DNA of 64,000 bases from assembly GCA_946406115.1 (NCBI GenBank), contig OX291557.1, positions 5,612,501 to 5,676,500 of the forward strand. Direction: 5' to 3'. Positions 1 through 10,360 of this stretch are shown piece by piece. The position numbers and the translations under genes were made by a program. The stretch comes from Apoda limacodes. Taxonomy: Eukaryota > Arthropoda > Insecta > Lepidoptera > Limacodidae. The notes below the pieces were generated by a model. That model was not told the DNA's origin, made no database searches, and worked only from the letters and a program-made list of their open reading frames with translations. Within the stretch, counting starts at the first letter, position 1; each line of letters opens with the position of its first letter.

Positions 1-734
1 ATATTGTGGACACAGGATCCGAGGTATCTATTTTACCTATGGGAATATTTCAAAGGCTATTCTCGGATAGAAGGCGGCAAGAAGAAGGAATATGTATGGT
101 ATCCGCCAATGGAGCCACATTCCAAGGATATGGATTGCGTGGCATCTATATCAAAATCGCCGAAGAAGCATTTGAAGTTGATTTCGTTGTGGCAGAGGAC
201 TGTCAGTTTCCCATTCTAGGTTTAGATTTCCTGTATAAATACGACTGTTCAGTCAATTTAAAAGGACAAAATATGTCCATTGGAAATAAGGTATTTGTAT
301 CTTTTCCTTAGTTAAAGGCATATGTCATGAAGCTGGTGCCGAAAGATGTATATAGTGTATTGTCAACAAAGGTGTTAAAGTGTGATTCGCATGATGTAGG
401 TATTTTAGGGCATAAGGTAGAATTTTATATCTCTAAAGAGTTAAATAGAGTAGAAAGGGATAGATTGTATTCTATTTTATCGAATAACAAAGATAGGTTT
501 GCATTCGATAAGCTTAGGTTAGGTAGGTGTAATCTTGTACCGATTACTATGCAAATGACGGATGATACCCCAGTGTATCAACCGCCTTACCGAGTCTCTA
601 GGGCTCAACAAGATGTAATGGACGAGCAAGTCCGTGAAATGGTAAAAATGGGGGTAATACGGGAGTCGCAAAGTAATTATGCGAGTCCCGTAGTGTTAGT
701 AAAAAGGAGGATAATACGTGGCGGTTTTGTATAG
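1..734 (+). pseudogene. copy 1 protease and N-terminal reverse transcriptase (broken)
   Basis: The frame begins at the window edge with the aspartic protease signature DTGSEVSILP (from about base 9) and the later flap-end ILGLDFLYKYDC. A TAG at 309-311 interrupts the frame, which continues in the same phase from 327 into the fingers of reverse transcriptase (YQPPYRVSRAQQ, then VIRESQSNYASPVVLVK). It then leaves frame in an A-rich run near 700 and ends at 734. The next RT block (FCIDYRRLN) is found just downstream in another phase, so this is one base-length frameshift rather than a real end. The same stop and shift occur in copy 2. It cannot yield a functional polyprotein. Confidence 0.85.
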
Positions 735-1828
735 ATTATCGTAGGTTGAATAAAAAAATAAAAGATGTACGATTTCTTATTCCGAGAATCGAGGATATAT
801 TTAGAAATATATCCTCGATTATATAAAGTTTGCAGGGAGCTAGGTATTACTGTGAATTAGATCTGAATTCGGGATATTTTCAGTTATTATTAGAAGAGGG
901 AGAAAAACATAAAACCAGTTTCATTTGTGGGTATAAGAAATGGGAATGGAACGTGTTACCATTCGGAATGAAAAATAGCCAAGCGTTTTTCCGAAAGACA
1001 ATGAATCTTGCGTTAAAAGATTTGTTAGGGAAAGGTGTATTGGTATATGTTGATAATATAATTATTTATCACGAGAATTTAGTAGGGTTAGGTCAATTGC
1101 TAGAAGTAACTCTCGAAAAGCTTTGCGAAGCTAACTTAACGTTGAAACCGTCCAAATGTACGTTTGGTTTCACACAATTGAAATTATTAGGGCATGTTGT
1201 ATCAAGTGAGGGAATATTGCCTGATCGAGTAAAGTTAGGTAGATTAGATAGTATAAAAACGCCGAAAAATATAAGGGAAGTCAGGTCGCTAGTAGGTTTT
1301 TTATCATACTATAGGAAATTTGTAGCTAATTTCGCTAAAATCGCGTTACCGTTAACTGATTTAACGCGTAAGAATCGTAAATTCTCTTGGGGGGAGCGGC
1401 AAGAAGAAGCGCTGCGAGAGTTAATTAAAGAGATACAGAAATCTACATTATTGCGGAATTTTTCGGAAGAGGAATTTATAACGAAAATTGCAACCGATGC
1501 GAGCGATTTGTGTCTAGGAGCAATCCTTATGCAAGGAAAGTCGGAAAAAGAGATGCTACCCGTGATGTTTGCATCCAGAAAATTATCAGCAGCTGAGCGA
1601 AATTACTCAATTACCGAAAAGAAATGTCTAGCATTAGTGTGGGCACTAAATTTTATCAGAAGTTATATTTGGGGTAAAGCGATACAGGTGGATACAGACC
1701 ACAAGGCATTGTGTTGGTTGGCAACCAATCGTAATAAAACTGGCAGAATTGCAAGATGGGTATTAGCTATGCAAGAATTTGATTTATTAGTTTATCAGTT
1801 AATTTTGTGCAAGGAAAAAGCAACTTAG
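735..1828 (+). pseudogene. copy 1 reverse transcriptase palm and RNase H (broken)
   Basis: RT blocks run in order: FCIDYRRLN, a TAA at 824-826, then CELDLNSGYFQLLLEE, VLPFGMKNSQAFF and YVDNIIIY. The catalytic YxDD has become YVDN, replacing the second metal-binding aspartate. RNase H follows with ATDASDLCLGAIL, an ITEKKCLALVWAL block and VDTDHKAL, so its acidic residues look kept. The frame is lost near 1806, just before the usual end of RNase H. The stop at 824 lies at the edge of a 34-bp near-perfect palindrome (787-820), in a place where related proteins are shorter. This copy has R where copy 2 has Q at the single-base difference at 993. Confidence 0.85.
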
Positions 1829-1999
1829 CGGATTATTATCCAGGTATCCACTAGATTTTGAAGATAATTTAGTAGTGCTAGCCATCCATCAAAATCAATT
1901 GCTAGAAGGGCAAAATAGGGTGATTTTTGTGTAGGTGTACGTCAACGTTTGGTAAATCGCGGAATAAATCGCTAAAAAGGATTTTTAGTTCGCGACGGC

Positions 2000-3070
2000 A
2001 TGCTAATGCATTTACGCAAATTTTTAGGTAGAGATATGTATAGGCATGTAATACCTAAAGATCTCGTGTATGAGATTTTAAAGGAAATACATGATGATTC
2101 GTTGTCAGGCGGTCATTTAGGGTTGTTTAAATGTTTAGGAAAATTTCAAGAACGATTTTTCTATCCAAATGCAAGACAAGTTATTGAAAATTATATAAAA
2201 ACTTGCATGGTATGCCAGAAAAGGAATGTTTGGAACCGATAACGCCTATGACAGTGGGAGAAAAGTATCACGTAGATATACTAGGACCATTGAAAGTAAC
2301 AGCGCGAAGGAATCGATACGTGATAGTAGCAATTGATTCATTTTCTAAATTCATGATAGCCAGGGCCATCACAATTTGTAATACTGAAAATGTATTGAGA
2401 TTCTTAGAAGAAAATGTATTTCTGACCTATGGTACATGTGTAGAAATATGCACCGAAAGAGCTTCAGTGTTTCGATCCAGATTAATGAGCATGAACTTAG
2501 AGTTACACGGGGTTCGTCATATTAAAAGTAGTATAACTCACCCTATGTCAAATGGTTTAGCTGAAGTAAGTACGAGTATAATAACGATTACGTCTATGTT
2601 GTCAAAATACGATAGTGAGAGACAAGATAGCTGGGACTTAATTTTACGCAAAGTCGTACATGCGTATAATATCTCTCCGCATCATACAATTAGTTTCTCA
2701 CCTTTTGAAGTGTTTCTAGGAAGAAGTCCGAAAATTGAAACGGATAATAATTTAGGAAATCGAGGTAGAATACCTTTAGAATCGAGAGAAACACGGGATT
2801 TAGACCTACGTCAAATAGTAGAAAAAGTTAGGCAAAGGATAATGATAGCACAGCAGCAACAAAAAATTGTATTTGATCGTCGGGCGAAACCGAAAAATTT
2901 GGTTGTAGGAGATGTAGTATTGTTATATTTTGATAAACGACGAACAGGGTTCTCATATAAATTAAAGAAAATTTATAAGGGTCCGTATGAGAAATGTACG
3001 TACGGATAGACAGGTAGGTCCTGTACATTTTAATAGGTTAAAAGTATTCCGTCCGAGATTAACCTTATAA
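2000..3070 (+). pseudogene. copy 1 integrase (broken)
   Basis: The zinc-binding HHCC domain is visible (HDDSLSGGHLGLFKC, then CMVCQKRN, ending near 2242). It overlaps a second phase starting about 2203 that carries the catalytic core (HVDILGPL, YVIVAIDSFSKF, HPMSNGLAE). The first acidic residue and the final glutamate are present, but the expected central aspartate of the D,D-35-E triad is glutamate in CTERASVF. A GPY/F-like YKGPYE motif marks the C-terminal part. The frame breaks again near 2995 and a third phase carries the last residues to a TAA at 3068-3070. No chromodomain is visible. Confidence 0.82.
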
Positions 3071-4041
3071 ATAGGTTAATTCAACCAATTTACTTGGTAA
3101 AATAAATAAACGGACAGATCCATTTATTTATATATAGTAATGAAGTCAAGGTGTAGAGCTAGACAAGCTAGTTTTGGTAATTTTGTTTTTGAGACTAGTT
3201 TTCATTTGTTTTTCAAAATTCAGAAGGTCTAGTAGCGGACATGATTAATATTTGAATGGTAATTTAGGTATGTTAGATGATTTAGGTATATAAGGTTTTC
3301 AAAAACTAGGAAGTCTTGTAGCGGACATTGGTAATATTTGAGTTGTAATTTAGGCATATAGATTATTTAGGTATGTGTAAGTTTGCTTAACTATACTAGG
3401 TAAGCAAGAAATACTTGAGAGAAATAGGTAATTTCTTAAAAGGTTGAAATGTCATTATAGGATATCATTAAAAGTTATCCGATAAAATACAATAGGTGTA
3501 GAGCGTATGGTGTTTATTGAAGTTGTTATAGCAAATATTGGATGAGTGAGCCATGTTATTTTAGTTGTCATGGTAACGTAAAATAATAGGTTATTTTCAT
3601 TTTTGTTGTATTATAATGGTTGGTAAATATGTCAAAATAATGTTTTGTTACAAATAAATAGTTAGAAGATAGAGTAGACGAAATATGATAGAAGAAGGCT
3701 GTAGCCTAGCCATAAAGCGGAATATAGAAACGAGTAAAGCAGGAAGAGAAGGTCACCAAGTCATGAGTAACTTGTACCTTGTACTAAGTACACGCTGGAG
3801 GTTAGTAAATATTGTAGGAGCATAGATTGAGGTAAAAAGAGGTCATAGGAAACGAGGGTTTAGTAAGTTGATAGTTGTAGGAAGTAGTCATACAAGTAGG
3901 ATTTAGTAGAGAATTGTAGGAATTTTAATAGGTGTAGGTTATTTCATTGAAAAGTATATGAGATTTTGTTAGAAAAATACAAAGTCTTCATATGAAAATA
4001 GGTCAAGCATAGAGAAGTTTGAAGTAGTATATGGTTTCGTA
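3071..4041 (+). other. copy 1 3' non-coding region of the LTR element
   Basis: No convincing reading frame occurs here. The plus strand is strikingly poor in C and rich in A, G and T. It is the same as 8464-9432 of copy 2 apart from the last two bases, where copy 1 is joined to R-U5. No envelope gene is seen. A repeat pair at 3211-3381 is listed separately. Confidence 0.75.
3211..3381 (+). repeat. two imperfect 85-bp direct repeats (copy 1)
   Basis: Units at 3211-3296 and 3297-3381 each run from tttcaaaa through gtcttgtagcggacatt-like and aatttaggtatg-like blocks. They differ at scattered positions, so the duplication is old. The same pair is present in copy 2. Confidence 0.8.
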
Positions 4042-4413
4042 GTCTCTATCAGGGAGCCCTAGAATTTGTAGAATGGCCTAATATTCCCAGTAGACTTAGA
4101 GTAAGATACTCCAGTATCCAAAATGCACTAAGCATCGCCATAAATGTTAATATTACCCAATGTACCGACACGACGACCCGAGGCCTATTGAAGGATGGCC
4201 TAATGAAAGAAGACGTACTGCAGATAAGTTTTAAATTGTATAATAAATCTCCTAGGTAGTAGATAAGTCTAAAGGATGTATACTCTTGTGGCGATTGAAA
4301 AAAAACATCTGAATACATAAAAGAACTCCCGATGTCGTCTTTTTATTAGCAGAGATCCCGATATCTAATAAGAAATAGGTAGAAGCAGCTTCTTTACGCC
4401 CCCGCACGCTGCA
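4042..4413 (+). repeat. R-U5 part of LTR shared by copies 1 and 2
   Basis: These 372 bp match 11996-12367 without indels; two substitutions were noticed (T/C and C/T near the right end). The block starts GTCTCTATCAGGG and ends CACGCTGCA, the usual CA end of an LTR. A polyadenylation signal AATAAA lies at 4242-4247. No U3 with a TATA box precedes it here, whereas one precedes the copy at 11996. I therefore read it as R plus U5 only, the U3 having been lost at the 4039/4042 junction. If the whole LTR were only this block it would lack a promoter. Confidence 0.75.
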
Positions 4414-4415
4414 TA

Positions 4416-4433
4416 TGGTGGAGTACGCCGTTG
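4416..4433 (+). promoter_or_regulatory. candidate tRNA primer-binding site
   Basis: Two bases after the LTR CA end the sequence begins TGGTGGAGTACGCCGTTG. A TGG start is expected opposite a tRNA CCA end. I could not match the rest to a particular tRNA, so this is a positional inference only. Confidence 0.35.
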
Positions 4434-4509
4434 TCTGCTAAAACAGGTGACAAAGGGATAGAGAAAGGTAAAATTATTTAGCAATAATGTCCAAGAGTTA
4501 TCTAGGAGA

Positions 4510-5079
4510 ATGTCAGGTGATGGGTCAGAGGTATTAAAAGCCCTCAACGACATTGAGGCACATGTTATTTTAACGGGGTTAGATAAAGAAACAAAGGGTC
4601 GGCAGGTTCTGGAATTGTTATTGCCAGATCACTGGCGCAATTATGTCTTGGTGCATAAAAAATTTGATGAAAGCACAATGTAAGAAGAGATCATAAAATG
4701 TTTTAAGGCAAAAGTGTCCCCAGGTGACCCCACCCAATATTTTTATACAATGCAACAGAGTGAGAGAGAAGGTATAGAGCCTTACCTATATCGTGTTTTA
4801 AGTCAGGCTGCTAAATGTAATATTAAAGATGAGTGCATCATAATAAAGTGGTTTGAGGACAGTGTTTCCTTGCCATGGAAGAGGAAAATTGAAATGCTTT
4901 GCCTACTTTCGTTGGAGCAATTGACAAAAATCATTGAAAAGTTAGCAGGGAAGACTTCTGCTAGGCAGGTAGAAAATAATTTGCCTACTCCTTTTTATAG
5001 CCACCCGCGAAGCGCTGGTGATGGAGCGAGAGATGTACCACGACGCTCACGATGCAATATGCGACGCAGAAATTTGTGA
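4510..5079 (+). pseudogene. gag-like capsid ORF with one in-frame stop
   Basis: A frame opens upstream (from 4462) with its first ATG at 4510. It reaches a TAA at 4681-4683 and then stays open in the same phase to 5079. The second part reads like a capsid region of LTR-element Gag: an aromatic QYFYTMQQSEREG segment, then LSQAAKCNI and a WKRKIEMLCLLSLEQL helix. No intact CCHC zinc knuckle is seen; a CMRC fragment at 5091-5102 in another phase might be its remnant. Position just after R-U5 and before protease supports the call. The matching part of copy 1 lies outside the window. Confidence 0.65.
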
Positions 5080-5266
5080 AGCGAGTATAGTGCATGCGGT
5101 GTAGTACAGAGGATAGAAATTTTATATAGTAGACAACAACCATAGGAGGATTCCAGTAAGTCGAATTTTAATTTTTATTATGGGAATACACAGACTAGTG
5201 AATGCATAGAATATGCCAAGGGGGCTTATGTAGTAGTACTGAACAAGATAGGTATTTGGAAGGCGA

Positions 5267-6127
5267 ATGGGAAAGCCAATTCAGCACGAGTATGATGAAA
5301 AGAAGGAAGAATATGCTGTCAATAATAATTTAATTAGGGAAAAACCTAATTTATTAAGGGTTCCTATTGTGTTACGAGGAGAGAGGTTATCCTATATTGT
5401 GGACACAGGATCCGAGGTATCTATTTTACCTATGGGAATATTTCAAAGGCTATTCTCGGATAGAAGGCGGCAAGAAGAAGGAATATGTATGGTATCCGCC
5501 AATGGAGCCACATTCCAAGGATATGGATTGCGTGGCATCTATATCAAAATCGCCGAAGAAGCATTTGAAGTTGATTTCGTTGTGGCAGAGGACTGTCAGT
5601 TTCCCATTCTAGGTTTAGATTTCCTGTATAAATACGACTGTTCAGTCAATTTAAAAGGACAAAATATGTCCATTGGAAATAAGGTATTTGTATCTTTTCC
5701 TTAGTTAAAGGCATATGTCATGAAGCTGGTGCCGAAAGATGTATATAGTGTATTGTCAACAAAGGTGTTAAAGTGTGATTCGCATGATGTAGGTATTTTA
5801 GGGCATAAGGTAGAATTTTATATCTCTAAAGAGTTAAATAGAGTAGAAAGGGATAGATTGTATTCTATTTTATCGAATAACAAAGATAGGTTTGCATTCG
5901 ATAAGCTTAGGTTAGGTAGGTGTAATCTTGTACCGATTACTATGCAAATGACGGATGATACCCCAGTGTATCAACCGCCTTACCGAGTCTCTAGGGCTCA
6001 ACAAGATGTAATGGACGAGCAAGTCCGTGAAATGGTAAAAATGGGGGTAATACGGGAGTCGCAAAGTAATTATGCGAGTCCCGTAGTGTTAGTAAAAAGG
6101 AGGATAATACGTGGCGGTTTTGTATAG
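5267..6127 (+). pseudogene. copy 2 protease and N-terminal reverse transcriptase (broken)
   Basis: The frame opens with ATG at 5267. The protease active site DTGSEVSILP begins near residue 46, and ILGLDFLYKY follows. TAG at 5702-5704 interrupts it, and the same phase resumes through the RT fingers (DTPVYQPPYRVSRAQQ) until a frameshift in the A-rich run near 6093. Unlike copy 1, this copy shows the sequence upstream of the protease: a lysine- and glutamate-rich linker and VPIVLRGERLSYIVD. How pol would be joined to gag cannot be told, since the 5080-5266 stretch has stops in the relevant phase. Confidence 0.85.
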
Positions 6128-7221
6128 ATTATCGTAGGTTGAATAAAAAAATAAAAGATGTACGATTTCTTATTCCGAGAATCGAGGATATATTTAGAAA
6201 TATATCCTCGATTATATAAAGTTTGCAGGGAGCTAGGTATTACTGTGAATTAGATCTGAATTCGGGATATTTTCAGTTATTATTAGAAGAGGGAGAAAAA
6301 CATAAAACCAGTTTCATTTGTGGGTATAAGAAATGGGAATGGAACGTGTTACCATTCGGAATGAAAAATAGCCAAGCGTTTTTCCAAAAGACAATGAATC
6401 TTGCGTTAAAAGATTTGTTAGGGAAAGGTGTATTGGTATATGTTGATAATATAATTATTTATCACGAGAATTTAGTAGGGTTAGGTCAATTGCTAGAAGT
6501 AACTCTCGAAAAGCTTTGCGAAGCTAACTTAACGTTGAAACCGTCCAAATGTACGTTTGGTTTCACACAATTGAAATTATTAGGGCATGTTGTATCAAGT
6601 GAGGGAATATTGCCTGATCGAGTAAAGTTAGGTAGATTAGATAGTATAAAAACGCCGAAAAATATAAGGGAAGTCAGGTCGCTAGTAGGTTTTTTATCAT
6701 ACTATAGGAAATTTGTAGCTAATTTCGCTAAAATCGCGTTACCGTTAACTGATTTAACGCGTAAGAATCGTAAATTCTCTTGGGGGGAGCGGCAAGAAGA
6801 AGCGCTGCGAGAGTTAATTAAAGAGATACAGAAATCTACATTATTGCGGAATTTTTCGGAAGAGGAATTTATAACGAAAATTGCAACCGATGCGAGCGAT
6901 TTGTGTCTAGGAGCAATCCTTATGCAAGGAAAGTCGGAAAAAGAGATGCTACCCGTGATGTTTGCATCCAGAAAATTATCAGCAGCTGAGCGAAATTACT
7001 CAATTACCGAAAAGAAATGTCTAGCATTAGTGTGGGCACTAAATTTTATCAGAAGTTATATTTGGGGTAAAGCGATACAGGTGGATACAGACCACAAGGC
7101 ATTGTGTTGGTTGGCAACCAATCGTAATAAAACTGGCAGAATTGCAAGATGGGTATTAGCTATGCAAGAATTTGATTTATTAGTTTATCAGTTAATTTTG
7201 TGCAAGGAAAAAGCAACTTAG
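6128..7221 (+). pseudogene. copy 2 reverse transcriptase palm and RNase H (broken)
   Basis: Same content and lesions as 735-1828: FCIDYRRLN in a shifted phase, a 34-bp palindrome at 6180-6213, TAA at 6217-6219, the substituted YVDN, and RNase H blocks ATDASDLCLGAIL, ITEKKCLALVWAL and VDTDHKAL. The last RNase H segment changes phase near 7199, and the stretch to 7392 has only short out-of-phase traces. The sole difference seen from copy 1 is A6386, giving FFQKTM instead of FFRKTM. Confidence 0.85.
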
Positions 7222-7392
7222 CGGATTATTATCCAGGTATCCACTAGATTTTGAAGATAATTTAGTAGTGCTAGCCATCCATCAAAATCAATTGCTAGAA
7301 GGGCAAAATAGGGTGATTTTTGTGTAGGTGTACGTCAACGTTTGGTAAATCGCGGAATAAATCGCTAAAAAGGATTTTTAGTTCGCGACGGC

Positions 7393-7635
7393 ATGCTAAT
7401 GCATTTACGCAAATTTTTAGGTAGAGATATGTATAGGCATGTAATACCTAAAGATCTCGTGTATGAGATTTTAAAGGAAATACATGATGATTCGTTGTCA
7501 GGCGGTCATTTAGGGTTGTTTAAATGTTTAGGAAAATTTCAAGAACGATTTTTCTATCCAAATGCAAGACAAGTTATTGAAAATTATATAAAAACTTGCA
7601 TGGTATGCCAGAAAAGGAATGTTTGGAACCGATAA
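7393..7635 (+). pseudogene. copy 2 integrase zinc-binding domain
   Basis: An 80-codon frame holds an H-x-H and C-x2-C arrangement (HDDSLSGGHLGLFKC, then TCMVCQKRN), the HHCC domain that precedes retroelement integrase cores. It ends in a stop, and the core continues in an overlapping phase from 7596. The overlap shows an indel near 7605-7635 rather than a separate gene. Confidence 0.78.
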
Positions 7636-8463
7636 CGCCTATGACAGTGGGAGAAAAGTATCACGTAGATATACTAGGACCATTGAAAGTAACAGCGCGA
7701 AGGAATCGATACGTGATAGTAGCAATTGATTCATTTTCTAAATTCATGATAGCCAGGGCCATCACAATTTGTAATACTGAAAATGTATTGAGATTCTTAG
7801 AAGAAAATGTATTTCTGACCTATGGTACATGTGTAGAAATATGCACCGAAAGAGCTTCAGTGTTTCGATCCAGATTAATGAGCATGAACTTAGAGTTACA
7901 CGGGGTTCGTCATATTAAAAGTAGTATAACTCACCCTATGTCAAATGGTTTAGCTGAAGTAAGTACGAGTATAATAACGATTACGTCTATGTTGTCAAAA
8001 TACGATAGTGAGAGACAAGATAGCTGGGACTTAATTTTACGCAAAGTCGTACATGCGTATAATATCTCTCCGCATCATACAATTAGTTTCTCACCTTTTG
8101 AAGTGTTTCTAGGAAGAAGTCCGAAAATTGAAACGGATAATAATTTAGGAAATCGAGGTAGAATACCTTTAGAATCGAGAGAAACACGGGATTTAGACCT
8201 ACGTCAAATAGTAGAAAAAGTTAGGCAAAGGATAATGATAGCACAGCAGCAACAAAAAATTGTATTTGATCGTCGGGCGAAACCGAAAAATTTGGTTGTA
8301 GGAGATGTAGTATTGTTATATTTTGATAAACGACGAACAGGGTTCTCATATAAATTAAAGAAAATTTATAAGGGTCCGTATGAGAAATGTACGTACGGAT
8401 AGACAGGTAGGTCCTGTACATTTTAATAGGTTAAAAGTATTCCGTCCGAGATTAACCTTATAA
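7596..8463 (+). pseudogene. copy 2 integrase catalytic core and C-terminal part
   Basis: The DDE core is recognisable by HVDILGPL, YVIVAIDSFSKF, CTERASVF (expected aspartate replaced by glutamate) and HPMSNGLAE. The C-terminal part has a VVGDVVLLYFDKRR segment and GPY/F-like YKGPYE. The first phase stops at 8402, and a third phase carries GPVHFNRLKVFRPRL to the TAA at 8461-8463, a normal-looking integrase tail. This therefore marks the true end of pol. Copy 1 has the same breaks. Confidence 0.82.
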
Positions 8464-8603
8464 ATAGGTTAATTCAACCAATTTACTTGGTAAAATAAAT
8501 AAACGGACAGATCCATTTATTTATATATAGTAATGAAGTCAAGGTGTAGAGCTAGACAAGCTAGTTTTGGTAATTTTGTTTTTGAGACTAGTTTTCATTT
8601 GTT

Positions 8604-8774
8604 TTTCAAAATTCAGAAGGTCTAGTAGCGGACATGATTAATATTTGAATGGTAATTTAGGTATGTTAGATGATTTAGGTATATAAGGTTTTCAAAAACT
8701 AGGAAGTCTTGTAGCGGACATTGGTAATATTTGAGTTGTAATTTAGGCATATAGATTATTTAGGTATGTGTAAG
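8604..8774 (+). repeat. two imperfect 85-bp direct repeats (copy 2)
   Basis: Same repeat pair as 3211-3381, shifted by 5393 bases. Confidence 0.8.
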
Positions 8775-9549
8775 TTTGCTTAACTATACTAGGTAAGCAA
8801 GAAATACTTGAGAGAAATAGGTAATTTCTTAAAAGGTTGAAATGTCATTATAGGATATCATTAAAAGTTATCCGATAAAATACAATAGGTGTAGAGCGTA
8901 TGGTGTTTATTGAAGTTGTTATAGCAAATATTGGATGAGTGAGCCATGTTATTTTAGTTGTCATGGTAACGTAAAATAATAGGTTATTTTCATTTTTGTT
9001 GTATTATAATGGTTGGTAAATATGTCAAAATAATGTTTTGTTACAAATAAATAGTTAGAAGATAGAGTAGACGAAATATGATAGAAGAAGGCTGTAGCCT
9101 AGCCATAAAGCGGAATATAGAAACGAGTAAAGCAGGAAGAGAAGGTCACCAAGTCATGAGTAACTTGTACCTTGTACTAAGTACACGCTGGAGGTTAGTA
9201 AATATTGTAGGAGCATAGATTGAGGTAAAAAGAGGTCATAGGAAACGAGGGTTTAGTAAGTTGATAGTTGTAGGAAGTAGTCATACAAGTAGGATTTAGT
9301 AGAGAATTGTAGGAATTTTAATAGGTGTAGGTTATTTCATTGAAAAGTATATGAGATTTTGTTAGAAAAATACAAAGTCTTCATATGAAAATAGGTCAAG
9401 CATAGAGAAGTTTGAAGTAGTATATGGTTTCGCAGGGAATTTGTTATTGTTAGATGTGTGTAGGATGACAGTAAAGTTAGTTTAGGACGAGCGAATTCAG
9501 AGTTCGAGGTTATATTTGTCAATAGATAGGGCTAAGACAGATTGATGCT

Positions 9550-10360
9550 AGTCGTTAGTAGGGTTCCGTAAGGTGATTCATTTTATTGAATTTAATTATT
9601 ATATATTAAAAGATAGGATTTCTTAAGTTAGGGTTCCTTAAGATTAGTAAGTTAAGTATGGATAGTTTCCACTAGTAAAAGGGTTAGATGAAGTCAAGGC
9701 GAGTTTTAGTTTATTTAAGTAAGGTTCCGTAGGTAGATTTTTATAATAAAATTAAATAAATAATTAAAAAGGTATTGTAAATTGATTTGAGGAGATATAG
9801 GATTCTGTATATAGCTTTTTGCATCTTATAAATATATAATGGCATAAAATATTGTCAAGGGTGAATAGGTATAATGTGTAGGGATCCGTAGGTAAATAAT
9901 CTAACGATAGATTGATGAGTAAAATAGGTTAGAGCCAAGTGCGAACCATTGATATTTTAAAGGTATTGTAATGAGATATATGGTTGAAAGATATTTAGGT
10001 CAAGGGTGATCTGTGTCAAGCGTGATCCTGACCAATGGTATTGGAATAGTGATTATGGTTGAGTGAGATTTAGGTCTAGGGTGATCTAAGTCATTAGGTA
10101 TAATCCAAATAGGATCCAAGTAGGATTAGGGCCAAGTGTGAGCCGTAGGTGTATAGTATTTTTTTTTAAGTAGGATAGCAATTCCTATCCAGGTAGTCAA
10201 GTGTGAAACTTAAAAAAAATTTAATATGTCAAGGATGAACCTTGAGAAAAAATAAAAAAAAAAATTTATTTGTATTCGAATCGAAAACGAAATAGGGCTA
10301 AGCTTCAAGGTTATATGATAAGTATTAGGTATCAGGGTCAAGTATGAGTAGGAATGAGAA
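9550..10360 (+). repeat. arrays of two degenerate short motifs in copy-2-specific DNA
   Basis: Motif A resembles AGGGTTCCGTAGGT and occurs near 9559, 9633, 9722, 9800 and 9888. Motif B resembles GTCAAGNGTGANCC and occurs near 9854, 9934, 9999, 10014, 10073, 10130, 10196, 10229 and 10340. Spacing is irregular (15 to about 110 bp) and all are in the same orientation. They could be protein-binding sites in an LTR or 3' regulatory region, by analogy with insulator arrays in insect gypsy elements; the motif is not that of Su(Hw). Function is inferred only from repetition. Confidence 0.5.

Larger units (their letters stand above)
1..4413 (+). mobile_element. Ty3/gypsy-type LTR retroelement, copy 1 (left end outside window)
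   Basis: The copy enters the window inside its protease region. It continues through reverse transcriptase, RNase H, integrase, a C-poor non-coding tail and an R-U5 block. Bases 1-4039 match 5394-9432 at a constant offset of 5393; the only substitution I noticed is G993 versus A6386. At 4040 the match to copy 2 stops and, after two bases (TA), resumes at 4042 against 11996. Copy 1 therefore lacks 2563 bp that copy 2 has. Every pol lesion is shared with copy 2, so neither can make its own enzymes. The gypsy assignment rests on protease-RT-RNaseH-integrase order and RT motifs. Confidence 0.9.

Noticed and set aside
2828..3028. 66-codon minus-strand frame (repeated at 8221-8421)
   Set aside because: Antisense shadow of the integrase C-terminus.
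4049..4318. 89-codon minus-strand frame (repeated at 12003-12272)
   Set aside because: It lies wholly inside the R-U5 block and is duplicated only because the LTR is; no protein similarity.
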